From [Clostridium] scindens (GTDB lineage Bacteria; Bacillota; Clostridia; Lachnospirales; Lachnospiraceae), in NCBI RefSeq assembly GCF_019597925.1, contig NZ_CP080442.1:2956001-3020000 (forward strand): a stretch of DNA of 64,000 nt, in the 5' to 3' direction. A model generated the notes under the pieces. The model searched no databases and was not told the origin of the DNA. It was given only the letters and a program-made list of their open reading frames with translations. The position numbers and the translations under genes were made by a program. This document shows positions 48,075-57,473 of the stretch, one piece after another. The first letter of the stretch is position 1, and each line of letters begins with the position of its first letter.

Positions 48075-50840
48075 CTATCGTTTTCGATTCTTTTTATTCC
48101 AGACGATAATTCCAATGATAATTACTGCTGCCAAAATGACCAATCCCAGATACAGCAGCATCGGGCTTTCGTCTCCTGTGACAGCCACCTTGCCCGCGGC
48201 AGGCGCTCTGCCTGTTCCGGTTGCTTGCTGTCCACCCGGCGTATTCCCTGGAGCAATGCCTTCTTCTGGCACCTGGCGGTCTTTATATGCCAGCGTATAG
48301 ATTGAGAACTGGCCTGTCTCTGCATAGATGGCCTCCTCTGTGCATTCCGTCTCCAGACGGACGGAAGAAAATCCTCCTTCTTGTCCATGTGTCCTGAATA
48401 TGGCATATTCCCTGGCCATCCCTTGCGGCGCCTTGAGATTCTCAGGAACAGCAAAGGCGATTTTTATCGGCAGCGGAAGTTGTGTAACCGCCTCCCGTAA
48501 AACCGGCTCGGCATCGCCGCTTTTCTCATATAATTGCTTCTCCATCGTAATATCATAATGCACTCCGCACTCATGGTCTTCCAGAACTCCCGCCACGCTT
48601 TGCCAGATCTCTTCCTGAATATCCTGTGCTTCCTTGGAATTGATCACCACCACGTATTTCTCAATCGTGCCATCCAGAAGCTTGCCTGCCTCTTCGCCTG
48701 TCATACATCCCAGAAGCCTCTCTTCCTGTCCGCCCATAAGTTTGGCCGTGCTGCCTGCCGTCTCATCTTTTACTTCTACCCCGGGCACCTGGCTGATCTT
48801 ATGCAGAATATCGTGTTTTAAAGCCGGGTCCAAAGCCTCTTTCTCTTCCGGAGCCAAACTGGAATACTCTTTCCATGCATTCAGGACATCCCTTGCATCC
48901 TGCGCGCTCTCCACGGTATCCGGAAGTTTCTCAATACTGTCTTTGACATCCTGCGCCTCTGCCTTCTCTACCCCGGTAATCGTTATCTGCCCGGTCTTAC
49001 CTGTATTATAGTTATCAGTGTCTTCCGGCTCGAAAGTCCAACTGAGTATGTTCTCACCGAGGCCGATCGTCGCATCTGCATTAGCAACGGACAGCGTCCC
49101 CGGCGTATCTCCCTGGGATAATTCCAGCAAAATATCCGACATTCTGGTCCCTTCCAGCGCTTTCGCCTTGCAGGATGGGGTAACCACAGGATCTGCCTTG
49201 CTGATCGTCACATAGGTAGCGAAATAGTCGTACCATGCGCTTTGACTCCATTTCCCCTGGTATTCCGGGTGCGCCCGGTCATACATCTGCACATAGCACA
49301 CATACCGCATAGAATCCTTTACATCCGTGATTGGATACTCAAAAGGCTCTTCGCTGACATAGAAGAAGGAATTACTGTCGCCTTTTAACGCACAGTAGAG
49401 AAAGGCATACTGTCCATCCTCCCCTGCCAGCGGGTGGGATGCCTCGCATCGGATATATTCCGTCTTGCCATCATACGTCTTATTCTTGACTTCCTGGAAC
49501 GTTACTTCCGGCTTGGAAAGGGACTGGGAGAAATATAGCGTAGTACCCGTCACCAAATCCTTAGGTCCTGCAACCTTCCCTCCTTTGGTAAAGCTAAAGC
49601 CGGTGTCATAGCCAGCCTCACTCTCCCCTGTATCCGGGAATGTAAAATCCGCCTGCTCTTCCCAGCCATTTTCCGTCTCATGGTAATTAAGTGGGCGGTT
49701 ATAGAGAACATCCCTGGTTCCAAGAACCGCTTCATCCTTTCCCAGATAAGTCACGGTAACCGGATAGGAGAAATATTTTCTGCTGGAACTGGAAAAACTG
49801 CCTGCATATTTATCATACAATTCCTTCGTTGGGAATACAGCAGCATTGACCGTTGTACTTTGTAAAAAATTAGAAGAATAGGTCGCATTCTCGTTATTCG
49901 GCATATAGATAGTCCCAATCCTGGTATCCTGGAACATCTGCGATCCGATGCTGGCCAGCGCGTCCGGAAGTTTCACGCATCCTTCCAGGCTGCTGCAGTA
50001 CTGAAAGACCATATTCTTAAGTTCTGTCAAAGCATCCGGGAGAACCACGGAATAGTCATCCGGCTTCCCGCTAACCCTGACCTTCAAAAGCTGCTCGCAT
50101 TTGTTAAACGCGCTGCCGCCAATCTTCGTTATGTTATTATTCAGAATCACTTCCGTAAATTGATTGCCTGAAAAGGCATAGTTCCCATTCGACGAGATCA
50201 CCGTCACTGCCTCGGGTATGGTCAATATCCCGGTAAAAGAACAGTCTTTAAAAATCTGCTGCTTTATCTCCGTAAACTGCGGATTTGATGGAAGCTTAAG
50301 CGTCCCGTTAAAGCCGCATCCCATGAATGCGCTGTCATCAATCAATGTGACGCTGTCCGGTATATCCAAAGACCCCGTAAGCGTTTTCTGCCCGGAGAAC
50401 GCGTTATTGCCGATGGTCACAAGCGTCTGCGGAAATGTCAGCGTACATGGCTCCATCTCCGTATACATGCTTCCAAACGCATAGAATGCCCATTTCTTAA
50501 TGTCAATAAGATGCGCAGCATTCGAAAGATCAATATGCCTTACTTTGACATTGGCATACTCGCTTTTGCTTCCCAGAAACGCCGAGTCCCCGATGGCGGT
50601 TACCGCTGTCCCATTGATAGAATCCGGGATCACGATATCTACATACTTATAACCGTTCTCCTCCGGAATGCTGTTAAGATATGCTGTCTGGAATCCTTTG
50701 ATCTCTCCCCCTGAAAATATGTACATAGTTCCGTAATCCGGCTCTTGCGCCTGTACCACGCTGCCGCTTCCAAGGACAGCAAAAAATAAGCCCAAGCCTA
50801 TGGCAAGGACCGACCTTTTCAGCCTTCTCCCCCATTTCAT
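48075..50840 (-). CDS. Leucine-rich-repeat (BspA-type) surface protein
   Basis: 921 residues. Signal peptide ends near GSGSVVQAQ. Residues ~35-340 are LRR_5/BspA-type repeats (IPDSINGTAVTAIGDSAF, LPQTLVTIGNNAF-like units, ITKIGGSAFNKCEQL). Then a middle region with Ig-like or MucBP-like strands, a charged helical part and a C-terminal stalk GNTPGGQQATGTG. It ends with VTGDESPMLLYLGLVILAA, a hydrophobic helix and KKNRKR. There is no LPxTG, so the anchor is a membrane helix or an unconventional sorting signal (TGDES). Probably host or matrix adhesion. AGGAGGGG lies upstream. Confidence 0.88.
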   Translation of the reverse strand: MKWGRRLKRSVLAIGLGLFFAVLGSGSVVQAQEPDYGTMYIFSGGEIKGFQTAYLNSIPEENGYKYVDIVIPDSINGTAVTAIGDSAFLGSKSEYANVKVRHIDLSNAAHLIDIKKWAFYAFGSMYTEMEPCTLTFPQTLVTIGNNAFSGQKTLTGSLDIPDSVTLIDDSAFMGCGFNGTLKLPSNPQFTEIKQQIFKDCSFTGILTIPEAVTVISSNGNYAFSGNQFTEVILNNNITKIGGSAFNKCEQLLKVRVSGKPDDYSVVLPDALTELKNMVFQYCSSLEGCVKLPDALASIGSQMFQDTRIGTIYMPNNENATYSSNFLQSTTVNAAVFPTKELYDKYAGSFSSSSRKYFSYPVTVTYLGKDEAVLGTRDVLYNRPLNYHETENGWEEQADFTFPDTGESEAGYDTGFSFTKGGKVAGPKDLVTGTTLYFSQSLSKPEVTFQEVKNKTYDGKTEYIRCEASHPLAGEDGQYAFLYCALKGDSNSFFYVSEEPFEYPITDVKDSMRYVCYVQMYDRAHPEYQGKWSQSAWYDYFATYVTISKADPVVTPSCKAKALEGTRMSDILLELSQGDTPGTLSVANADATIGLGENILSWTFEPEDTDNYNTGKTGQITITGVEKAEAQDVKDSIEKLPDTVESAQDARDVLNAWKEYSSLAPEEKEALDPALKHDILHKISQVPGVEVKDETAGSTAKLMGGQEERLLGCMTGEEAGKLLDGTIEKYVVVINSKEAQDIQEEIWQSVAGVLEDHECGVHYDITMEKQLYEKSGDAEPVLREAVTQLPLPIKIAFAVPENLKAPQGMAREYAIFRTHGQEGGFSSVRLETECTEEAIYAETGQFSIYTLAYKDRQVPEEGIAPGNTPGGQQATGTGRAPAAGKVAVTGDESPMLLYLGLVILAAVIIIGIIVWNKKNRKR

Positions 50841-50975
50841 ATAAATCCCCTCCTGAATGTATATTTAATTACTTTGTATTATACTCGAAAGTTTTGTAAC
50901 AAACAAGCAAATTAATGTAATATTCTGTCTTTTCTGCCTTTTTTGTCTCTAAAAAGATTCCGTCGCACAAAAAAA

Positions 50976-51003
50976 GCATAACTCCTAATTCTAGAAGTTA
51001 TGC
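50976..51003 (-). terminator. Terminator after tRNA-Pro
   Basis: Stem GCATAACT / AGTTATGC followed on the leftward strand by TTTTTTT, nine bases after the tRNA. Confidence 0.88.
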
Positions 51004-51012
51004 CTTATGAAG

Positions 51013-51087
51013 TCGGGGTAACAGGATTCGAACCTGCGACCTCACGGCCCCCAGCCGTGCGCTCTGACCAAACTGAGCCATACCCCG
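51013..51087 (-). tRNA. tRNA-Pro (anticodon GGG)
   Basis: 75 bases fold into a full cloverleaf: acceptor CGGGGTA/TACCCCG with discriminator A, D arm GCTC/GAGC, anticodon stem CACGG/CCGTG with loop CTGGGGG (anticodon GGG), and T arm GCAGG-TTCGAAT-CCTGT. The 3' CCA is not encoded. Reads CCC and CCU codons. Confidence 0.93.
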
Positions 51088-51230
51088 CTAGAGATATTCT
51101 ATCGAATCGCGTCGAAGATTGCAAGTATTATTTTTCTTTTTTATGAATCCTTTTTATAATTCCCATTTCTATGGTACAATAATCATAGTTTATATCAGGT
51201 ATTTCATTGTATGTGAAAGGAGCTTATATT

Positions 51231-52028
51231 ATGAAAGTAATCGTTGTAGGACCACGGGGAAAAATGGGGAAATTAATCACGCAGGTGGCGGCGGCCAGGG
51301 ATGACATGGAACTGGTAGCCGGTATCGGGCCAAAGGATCGCGAATACATAGGAAAAGACCTGGGAACAGTCGCCATGGTCGGCCGCGAGCTGGGCGTCCC
51401 TGTTACCGATGACTTGGAAAGCGTTATTGACGGCTGTGATGTCATTATAGATTTCTCCACGAAGGAGATGGCTATGGACGTGCTGTCTCTTGCTATCTCC
51501 CACAAAAAGGCACTTGTATGCGGTACCACCGGATTTACCGAAGACGAAATGCAGCGCTTTATGGATGCCTCCAAAGTGATCCCTATGCTGTATGCCGCCA
51601 ATACTTCCAAATTAGTCAATATTATGAATAAATTGCTGGAACTGGTAGCCACGACCCTAAAAGACGAGATTGATATCGAGATTCTGGAAATGCATGACCA
51701 GTGGAAAAAGGATGCTCCCAGCGGCACTTCCAGGGAAATGGGAGAAATCATGGCCCACGCTCTTGGCAAGGAATTAAAAGATGTCGCCGTATACGGACGG
51801 GAGGGCGTATCGCCCAGAGAACCTGGCACGATTGGCTATCACTCCCTGCGTGCAGGGAATATCCCAAGCAGCCACACCGTATTCTTCGGCGGCATGGGCG
51901 AACGCCTTGAAATTACCCACCACTCTTACAACTGGGAATGCTTTGCAAGAGGCGCATGCGACTGTGCCGCATTCCTGGCAGACAAGGAGCCGGGCTTCTA
52001 CACGATTAAGGATGTATTAAACTTATAA
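51231..52028 (+). CDS. dapB: 4-hydroxy-tetrahydrodipicolinate reductase
   Basis: 265 residues from ATG 51231 (AAAGGAGC upstream). Second step of the DAP/lysine pathway, also needed for spore dipicolinate. NAD(P)-binding VGPRGKMGKLI, GTTGF, and the active-site region EMHDQWKKDAPSGTS. The canonical EAHHxxKxDAPSGT has His replaced by Asp at the second position, but the first His and the Lys are kept. No other dap gene is adjacent. Confidence 0.93.
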   Translation: MKVIVVGPRGKMGKLITQVAAARDDMELVAGIGPKDREYIGKDLGTVAMVGRELGVPVTDDLESVIDGCDVIIDFSTKEMAMDVLSLAISHKKALVCGTTGFTEDEMQRFMDASKVIPMLYAANTSKLVNIMNKLLELVATTLKDEIDIEILEMHDQWKKDAPSGTSREMGEIMAHALGKELKDVAVYGREGVSPREPGTIGYHSLRAGNIPSSHTVFFGGMGERLEITHHSYNWECFARGACDCAAFLADKEPGFYTIKDVLNL

Positions 52029-52045
52029 TAAATCATAAAATCTTC

Positions 52046-52099
52046 TTGCAATCTGACGAGTGAAGAAGTATAATTGTATTAATCAAATAATACAATTAT
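52046..52099 (+). promoter_or_regulatory. Promoter with overlapping operator for the YbjQ-like gene
   Basis: -35 TTGCAA (52046-52051), 17-bp spacer, -10 TATAAT (52069-52074). The perfect inverted repeat ATAATTGTATTA / TAATACAATTAT (52070-52081, 52088-52099) begins inside the -10 box, as expected for a repressor site. Confidence 0.7.
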
Positions 52100-52124
52100 G
52101 CATTATCCAAAGGAGGACTATACA

Positions 52125-52439
52125 ATGATCTTAGTAAATACGGATTATATCTCAGGTAAGAATTTTGAAATGATCGGCCTCGTAAGAGGAACCATGATCC
52201 AGTCTGTTCATTTTGGAAAGGATATCATGAACAGTTTCAAGACTCTGGTAGGCGGCGAGCTTACATCCTATACAGAGATGATGAATGAGGCAAGGGCCAT
52301 TGCTACCAAGCGCATGTGCGCGGACGCGGAAGCCATGGGCGCGGACGCGGTGGTCAACATCCGCTATGCTTCCAGCGCTGTCATGCAGGGCGCGGCAGAG
52401 GTTATGGCATACGGCACGGCAGTTAAGTTTGTGGAATAG
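52125..52439 (+). CDS. YbjQ family protein
   Basis: 104 residues from ATG 52125 with AAAGGAGG upstream. VRGTMIQSVHFGKDI, GGELTSYTEMMNEARAIA, MGADAVVNIRYASS match the YbjQ/UPF0145 fold, a small pentameric protein of unclear function, sometimes called heavy-metal-binding on weak grounds. It is monocistronic with its own regulated promoter and terminator. Confidence 0.88.
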   Translation: MILVNTDYISGKNFEMIGLVRGTMIQSVHFGKDIMNSFKTLVGGELTSYTEMMNEARAIATKRMCADAEAMGADAVVNIRYASSAVMQGAAEVMAYGTAVKFVE

Positions 52440-52460
52440 GCATACGCCAAGGAATAAAGA

Positions 52461-52502
52461 TAAGGACGCATAACACTTTAATTTCGTGTTATGCGTCCTT
52501 AT
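52461..52502. terminator. Terminator of the YbjQ-like gene
   Basis: Stem AAGGACGCATAACAC / GTGTTATGCGTCCTT with a short AT loop, near-perfect over 15 bases; also faces the convergent gene ending at 52507. Confidence 0.85.
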
Positions 52503-52506
52503 CTAT

Positions 52507-53094
52507 TCACATCAGGTTAATATCCTTTTCGTCCATCCGCATTTTTTCCAATCGCTTGATTCGCTCATCCAGATGGTTTTCCGTCAGATAACGATATACG
52601 CTTTTGGGTACCAGATGAGCCCATTCCTGGTCAGTGGCGATGCAGCTTCTGATCCAGGAGGCGGTCACGCCTTTTTCTTCCGGCGTCTTTCTCCACAGAA
52701 CCTCCACGTCCAGTCCAAGGCTTCTTAAAATCTTGTATTTCTCCTCATCCCATTCGTCACACAGTCCCATATAGTATACGGCCTCTTTGGGCGCATACTG
52801 GAGAATATACTCGGGACAGCTGATCGGAAACGGAATCACGTCATACTCGGATTCCGGAACCCGGAACTCCTGCATGGCTCCCCGTATCATCTCATAGCGT
52901 TCAAAATAGGTAAGCGGGTTGGCCGATTTGGCCGAACGGTTGATATCATTGACCGAATCTCTGGTATGCATGCTGTCTGGGTTCGTAATGCCAATGTATA
53001 ATTTCCTGCAGCGCATCTTGGCTGCCAGGATATACTCCATATGCTTCAGGTGGAGTACCTGGAATCTCCCATGTATTACTCCGGTTTCAATCAT
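52507..53094 (-). CDS. Nucleotidyltransferase, NMN adenylyltransferase-like
   Basis: 195 residues. HGRFQVLHLKHMEYILAAK is the HxGH-type nucleotide-binding motif in the variant HGRFQxxHxxH, and the second motif appears as TASWIRSCIA. This is the family of NadM-like and related cytidylyl/adenylyltransferases. The exact substrate is not certain. GGGGAGAATACGT precedes the ATG. Monocistronic. Confidence 0.8.
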   Translation of the reverse strand: MIETGVIHGRFQVLHLKHMEYILAAKMRCRKLYIGITNPDSMHTRDSVNDINRSAKSANPLTYFERYEMIRGAMQEFRVPESEYDVIPFPISCPEYILQYAPKEAVYYMGLCDEWDEEKYKILRSLGLDVEVLWRKTPEEKGVTASWIRSCIATDQEWAHLVPKSVYRYLTENHLDERIKRLEKMRMDEKDINLM

Positions 53095-53189
53095 ACGTAT
53101 TCTCCCCTTTTTCGGGTAAAAGCCCCTCTTAGATTCATCCTTATTATTGCACTTTTAGTATACTCTGATACATCTTTTGATTGCAAGCA

Positions 53190-54770
53190 CTATTTCTGGT
53201 TGGCAGGCTCCACTGCTACGGACTTTCCTTTGATCTTGGCATGATCCATCGCATTCAGGATATCCCTGGCGTATTCTCTTGGCACTTCTACGAAGGTATA
53301 CTTATCATACATATCGATAGTCCCCACTACCTTGCCCGGCAATCCGCTCTCTCCTGCCAGCGCGCCCAGAATATCGCCCGGCTTCGCTTTATGCTTTTTG
53401 CCAATATTGATGAACAGTCGTACCATTCCTGGCTCCTCTGCTCCTGTATCCTCGAACATATCTGCACTGTCTTCTTCCTTGGTTCCTGAACACAGTTTCA
53501 AAAGCGCGGCTGCAATATCCATGCTGGTATAGTCTGAATCGTTTACTTCCGCCTGAATCATCTGGAAATATGTGGTAAGGTCCTCTTCCTCGATAATCCG
53601 GTTGATGGTTTCCATCAGCTTATCCATCTTCGTATTGGCAACATCGTCAAGAGACGGCACTTTCTGTGCATATATCTTAGTCTTGCAATATCTCTGGATT
53701 TCCTTAAGCTTGTATACTTCCTTGCCGGTCACGAATGAGAAGGAACGGCCGACACGTCCTGCACGCCCTGTCCTTCCGATTCTATGCACGTAATACTCAT
53801 CATCCTGCGGAAGATCATAATTGAATACTGCCTCTACTTCTTCAACGTCAATGCCCCTGGCTGCCACATCTGTAGCCACCAGGATCTCTGTCTTTCCTTT
53901 CCGGAACCCTTCCATGACGCGGTCTCTCTGCGCCTGCTTCATATCTCCGTGAAGTCCGGCCGCAAAATAGCCTCTTCCCAGAAGCCCATTTACCAGCAGG
54001 TCAACCTGTTTCTTCGTATTACAGAAGATAACGGAAAGTTTCGGATTGTAAATGTCGAGAAGCCTGGAGAGCACTTCCTCTTTATTCTTCGGCTTTACTT
54101 CGTAGTAGAACTGTTCAATATTTGGAACTGTCAGTTCTTTTTTGGTAACCTTGATCAATTCAGCGTTCTTCTGGAATCTCTTAGTGATATCCAGAATCGG
54201 CTTTGGCATGGTCGCAGAGAAAAGAACGGTCTGACGCTCTTCGGGCACGCCTTCCAGAATCGTCTCAATATCTTCCCTGAATCCCATGTTCAGCATCTCA
54301 TCTGCCTCATCCAGGACTACGGTATGGATGTTCTCCATCTTTACCGTCTTTCTTCTCATATGATCCATCACGCGTCCGGGTGTTCCAATAATCAGCTGCG
54401 TACCGCTTTTTAATGAACGGATCTGCTTAACAATCTCCTGTCCTCCATAGATCGGCAGCACCTTGATCGCATGCATATATTTGGCCAGATTCCGGATTTC
54501 TTCCGCCACCTGGATAGCCAGTTCCCTGGTAGGGCACAGAACGATGGCCTGTAGTTTCTTATTCTTGGGATCTATCTTTTCCAGCAGGGGAATTCCAAAT
54601 GCTGCCGTCTTTCCTGTTCCGGTCTGGGCCTGGCCGATGATGTCTTTTCCCTCCATCATAGCCGGAATCGCCTTCGCCTGGATTGGTGACGCCTCTTCAA
54701 ATCCCATGTTCTTTACTGCTTTCATAATCTCCGGGCATAATCCCAGATCTTCAAATCTTGCTTCTTCCAT
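53190..54770 (-). CDS. DEAD-box RNA helicase with DbpA-type RNA-binding domain
   Basis: 526 residues. Q motif FEDLGLCPEIMKAVKNMGFE, then AQTGTGKTAAF, PTRELAIQVAEE, VLDEADEMLNMGF, SATMP and HRIGRTGRAGR. The C-terminal residues ~445-526 (RLFINIGKKHKAKPGDILGA, YTFVEVPREYA) are the DbpA/CsdA-like RNA-binding fold. It would act in ribosome assembly or mRNA turnover, often at low temperature. CsdA/DeaD or CshA-like; which subgroup cannot be settled by eye. Confidence 0.93.
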   Translation of the reverse strand: MEEARFEDLGLCPEIMKAVKNMGFEEASPIQAKAIPAMMEGKDIIGQAQTGTGKTAAFGIPLLEKIDPKNKKLQAIVLCPTRELAIQVAEEIRNLAKYMHAIKVLPIYGGQEIVKQIRSLKSGTQLIIGTPGRVMDHMRRKTVKMENIHTVVLDEADEMLNMGFREDIETILEGVPEERQTVLFSATMPKPILDITKRFQKNAELIKVTKKELTVPNIEQFYYEVKPKNKEEVLSRLLDIYNPKLSVIFCNTKKQVDLLVNGLLGRGYFAAGLHGDMKQAQRDRVMEGFRKGKTEILVATDVAARGIDVEEVEAVFNYDLPQDDEYYVHRIGRTGRAGRVGRSFSFVTGKEVYKLKEIQRYCKTKIYAQKVPSLDDVANTKMDKLMETINRIIEEEDLTTYFQMIQAEVNDSDYTSMDIAAALLKLCSGTKEEDSADMFEDTGAEEPGMVRLFINIGKKHKAKPGDILGALAGESGLPGKVVGTIDMYDKYTFVEVPREYARDILNAMDHAKIKGKSVAVEPANQK

Positions 54771-54803
54771 TAATTACATATTCCTTTCAAATCTCAAAAA
54801 AAA

Positions 54804-54833
54804 TACTCTTTACCTGAACCCAAGTAAAGAGTA
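54804..54833 (-). terminator. Terminator of the bPH-domain operon
   Basis: Perfect ten-base stem TACTCTTTAC / GTAAAGAGTA with ten-base loop, followed on the leftward strand by TTTTTTTT. Located between the bPH gene stop (54851) and the helicase start. Confidence 0.88.
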
Positions 54834-54850
54834 CTCACACAGTTTCCATA

Positions 54851-56338
54851 CTATGATATCATATTTGACTTGATTATGTCTACTTCTTTTTTCGGAAAAT
54901 ATGGAATTCCCTGCACCCGGCTATCTGCGCTGGCCAGAAGATACAGACTGCCTTTCTGGATTCCCATGCGTTTCGCGATAAAATTCTGCTCCAGCTGGAC
55001 ATGCTGAATCTTCTCATAAGACACATAGGATAGGCAGCGGCGGAAATAGCCGTTTGCCAGGATTACGCATTCCTTGCCCACGGCAAAGCCTGCGGTAGCA
55101 TACCGAAGCGCCATCAAGAAGATCGCTAAGGCGATGAGCCCTGCCATTCCTGCCCCTATCCATCCTCTGTAGCGGGGCAGCAACTCTGCTAAGGTCCCCG
55201 CTACGCCTGCCACAGCCGCGCAGTAAGCCAGCAGAGGCATCATCCAGGCTGCCAGGGTCCCCTTTGGCTGTCTGGATACGGGCGTTCTGACTGCCTCTTC
55301 AAATTCCGGCAGAAGACTATGCAGTTTAGCATCCAGCACTTCTTTCTTACTGTAGAGCAGCAGGAAGGACTGCTTCTCCGCTTCGTCATCTCCCATCCCG
55401 ACGTTCACGATCTCTGCCATATATCGGTGTGACATCCGTCCAAGAAGCGACTGGGTCAGCTTCAATGCATTGATCTTGTCCACTGGTATGGTATAACTTA
55501 CCTTTTTCAAGAATCCGTAACGGATATACAGCCGGTCTTCTATTCTCTTTACTTTGAAATTATAGTATTTGACAAATCCTTTGATAATATCCCACAATGC
55601 TGACATAAATACGGTGGCCATCACCAGAATGCTCGCCAGGATTCCCATAATGCTTTTTCCGGCGAATCCCTGGCCCAGCGTATCTGATACTACTTCCGCC
55701 ATGCCGACGGCACATCCCAGAAGAACCAGCAGAGAGAACAGGTTGATGGAAAAGAGTCCATGGACGATCATATCTCCAAGAGACGCCTCCACATCGTACT
55801 GCATCTGCTCTGCATCCGCCTTCCTTTCCTTTATGCTTTCCTCCCCGGACGCTTCCATCAGATCCATAAGATATTGGCGCAGCGACTGGGCATCCTTTTT
55901 CTTAAGGACGATCGTAACATCCGTCTTGTTGGCTGTTGACATGCTGTTTGTATCCAGCTTTATCTTGCTGGTCCCCGCCAGCATCTCGAATAGGTTCCGT
56001 TCCATATTCACATTGGATATATTCTTGATCCCTATCGTATCCTTCTTCCGGTTCAGCGTATTTCTCTCGATCACGATGGTATTGTCATAGATGGAAATAT
56101 AAGTTTTCGACCAGACAATCAACTGCCATGCCGCCCCAATTGCCAGCAGCAGGAGGACCGCGCCGCAGGCAAGCAAGATAACTTTCGCATCTTTTGCATC
56201 CATTCCCGAACTATTGGCCAGAGCCTTTACATTCTGCGCCAGGCCGCTGATCGCGGCGACAAAAACTAATAGAAGAACCCGTCCCAGGCGTTCTGCCACA
56301 ATAGAAATATGATTTCGGAATCTTATGTTATTCTCCAT
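54851..56338 (-). CDS. bPH_2 domain membrane protein, YdbT-like
   Basis: 495 residues from ATG 56338 with GGGGAAG upstream, overlapping the previous gene by 11 bases. Two pairs of membrane helices near the N terminus, others around residue 190-260 and 390-420, and three bacterial PH-like domains (for example IYDNTIVIERNTLNRKKDTI and LYIRYGFLKKVSYTIPVDKI, LTQSLLGR). B. subtilis YdbS/YdbT have the same two-gene layout; those proteins protect against certain peptides. Role here unproven. Confidence 0.85.
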   Translation of the reverse strand: MENNIRFRNHISIVAERLGRVLLLVFVAAISGLAQNVKALANSSGMDAKDAKVILLACGAVLLLLAIGAAWQLIVWSKTYISIYDNTIVIERNTLNRKKDTIGIKNISNVNMERNLFEMLAGTSKIKLDTNSMSTANKTDVTIVLKKKDAQSLRQYLMDLMEASGEESIKERKADAEQMQYDVEASLGDMIVHGLFSINLFSLLVLLGCAVGMAEVVSDTLGQGFAGKSIMGILASILVMATVFMSALWDIIKGFVKYYNFKVKRIEDRLYIRYGFLKKVSYTIPVDKINALKLTQSLLGRMSHRYMAEIVNVGMGDDEAEKQSFLLLYSKKEVLDAKLHSLLPEFEEAVRTPVSRQPKGTLAAWMMPLLAYCAAVAGVAGTLAELLPRYRGWIGAGMAGLIALAIFLMALRYATAGFAVGKECVILANGYFRRCLSYVSYEKIQHVQLEQNFIAKRMGIQKGSLYLLASADSRVQGIPYFPKKEVDIIKSNMIS

Positions 56339-56825
56339 CTTCTTCCCCATCCTCTTCCCTCTGGCTGACAACGATCTCGTTGATTCTGCCCCTTAGATTC
56401 TCCGCTATCTGTTCTGCCTTCTCTTCCTCCAGAAACCGGATCGTGACATCGCCGCCTGCGGTGGTCACCACCACCTTTGCCACTTTGAACATCTGGTCTA
56501 TCGGCCCCTTCAAGGTCTGCAGCTTGTGGAGTCTTTCTATAGGAACTATATTACGCTTTACAAACAGGTATCCTTCCTTGATGTCAATGCACTCTTCATT
56601 AATACTGTACCGGTATCTGTGATATCGGAAATAGGGGCTCGCCAGCGCATCGAATAAGGTCAGGATCACAAGCGCCAGGGACACTGCCTTCAGCATATCC
56701 ATATCCTTTGGAAATATCCACAGCCAATTGACCGCGCCGATCACCGCAAGCGCGATCACGCTCGCAAGCGCCGTTGCCACATACATGCATCCCAGTGCCC
56801 GTTTTGATAACTTTTCATACTTCAT
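56328..56825 (-). CDS. bPH_2 domain membrane protein, YdbS-like
   Basis: 165 residues: two N-terminal membrane helices (CMYVATALASVIALAVIGAV; AVSLALVILTLFDAL), then one PH-like domain (YRYSINEECIDIKEGYLFVK, IVPIERLHKLQTLKGPIDQ). Acidic C terminus EEDGEEDGE. It is translationally coupled to the larger YdbT-like gene and should form a complex with it in the membrane. Confidence 0.87.
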   Translation of the reverse strand: MKYEKLSKRALGCMYVATALASVIALAVIGAVNWLWIFPKDMDMLKAVSLALVILTLFDALASPYFRYHRYRYSINEECIDIKEGYLFVKRNIVPIERLHKLQTLKGPIDQMFKVAKVVVTTAGGDVTIRFLEEEKAEQIAENLRGRINEIVVSQREEDGEEDGE

Positions 56826-56926
56826 ACGAATACTCCTTCTGTCTGGTATATTATGGATGGTAATATTGTAATGTATCTGTCCGTATTAATCCAGAAAAAT
56901 TTTTGTTATAATGATCTTATTATTTC

Positions 56927-56955
56927 TGTAACGAAATATTCCGTGGGGAGTCCAA
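56927..56955 (+). promoter_or_regulatory. ECF-type promoter of sigma/anti-sigma pair 1
   Basis: TGTAACGAA at 56927 and GTCCAA at 56950-56955, with 16 bases between TGTAAC and AGTC. The same elements and spacing occur before the second sigma gene at 60462-60490, so both pairs are probably autoregulated by these ECF factors. Confidence 0.6.
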
Positions 56956-56978
56956 TCCATAGAAGGAGGTGAGGTGCA

Positions 56979-57473
56979 GTGGAATTCGAGGAAATATACA
57001 GCTTATATTTTAATGATGTCTATCTCTTCATCCTGGCACTCAGCAAGAATCCGGATATCGCAGAGGAGATTACCCAGGAGACTTTCTTCAAGGCTTTGAA
57101 GAACATCAATAAATTCAAAGGCGACTGCTCGATCAAGACTTGGCTGTGCCAGATCGGCAAGAATACCTACCTGTCGCATCTGAAAAAGCAGAAGCACCTT
57201 GCCCACGCCGAGGCAATCCCGGAACCTTGCGCTGACACGCCTTCCCAGGAAAATACCGAGGCCATCTGCATCCGCCGGGACGAAAGCCTTTCGATCTATA
57301 AGGTCCTCCACTGCCTGGAAGATCCTTATAAAGAAGTATTCACCCTCCGCACCCTGGGCGCCTTGTCCTTCAAGGAGATTGGAGAAATCTTCGGACACAA
57401 GGAAGGATGGGCGCGCGTGACCTATCACAGAGCAAAGTTGAAAATCCAAGAACTTATCAAGGAGGTGCAGTAA
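56979..57473 (+). CDS. ECF-type RNA polymerase sigma factor
   Basis: 164 residues from a GTG at 56979 with GAAGGAGGTGAG just before. Sigma region 2 (FNDVYLFILALSKNPDIAEE, ITQETFFKALKN, TWLCQIGKNTYLSHLKKQ) and region 4 (EVFTLRTLGALSFKEIGEIF, WARVTYHRAKLKIQ). It ends at the base before the anti-sigma ATG. It is clearly similar to the second ECF factor at 60516-60992: a duplicated module. Confidence 0.92.
   Translation: MEFEEIYSLYFNDVYLFILALSKNPDIAEEITQETFFKALKNINKFKGDCSIKTWLCQIGKNTYLSHLKKQKHLAHAEAIPEPCADTPSQENTEAICIRRDESLSIYKVLHCLEDPYKEVFTLRTLGALSFKEIGEIFGHKEGWARVTYHRAKLKIQELIKEVQ

Noticed and set aside
52125..52439. Heavy-metal-binding protein
   Set aside because: The label is used for some YbjQ proteins, but no Cys/His metal motif is visible here.
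53784..54413. Rightward frame of 209 codons opposite the DEAD-box helicase
   Set aside because: Helicase motifs on the other strand are continuous; this frame is a composition artefact.
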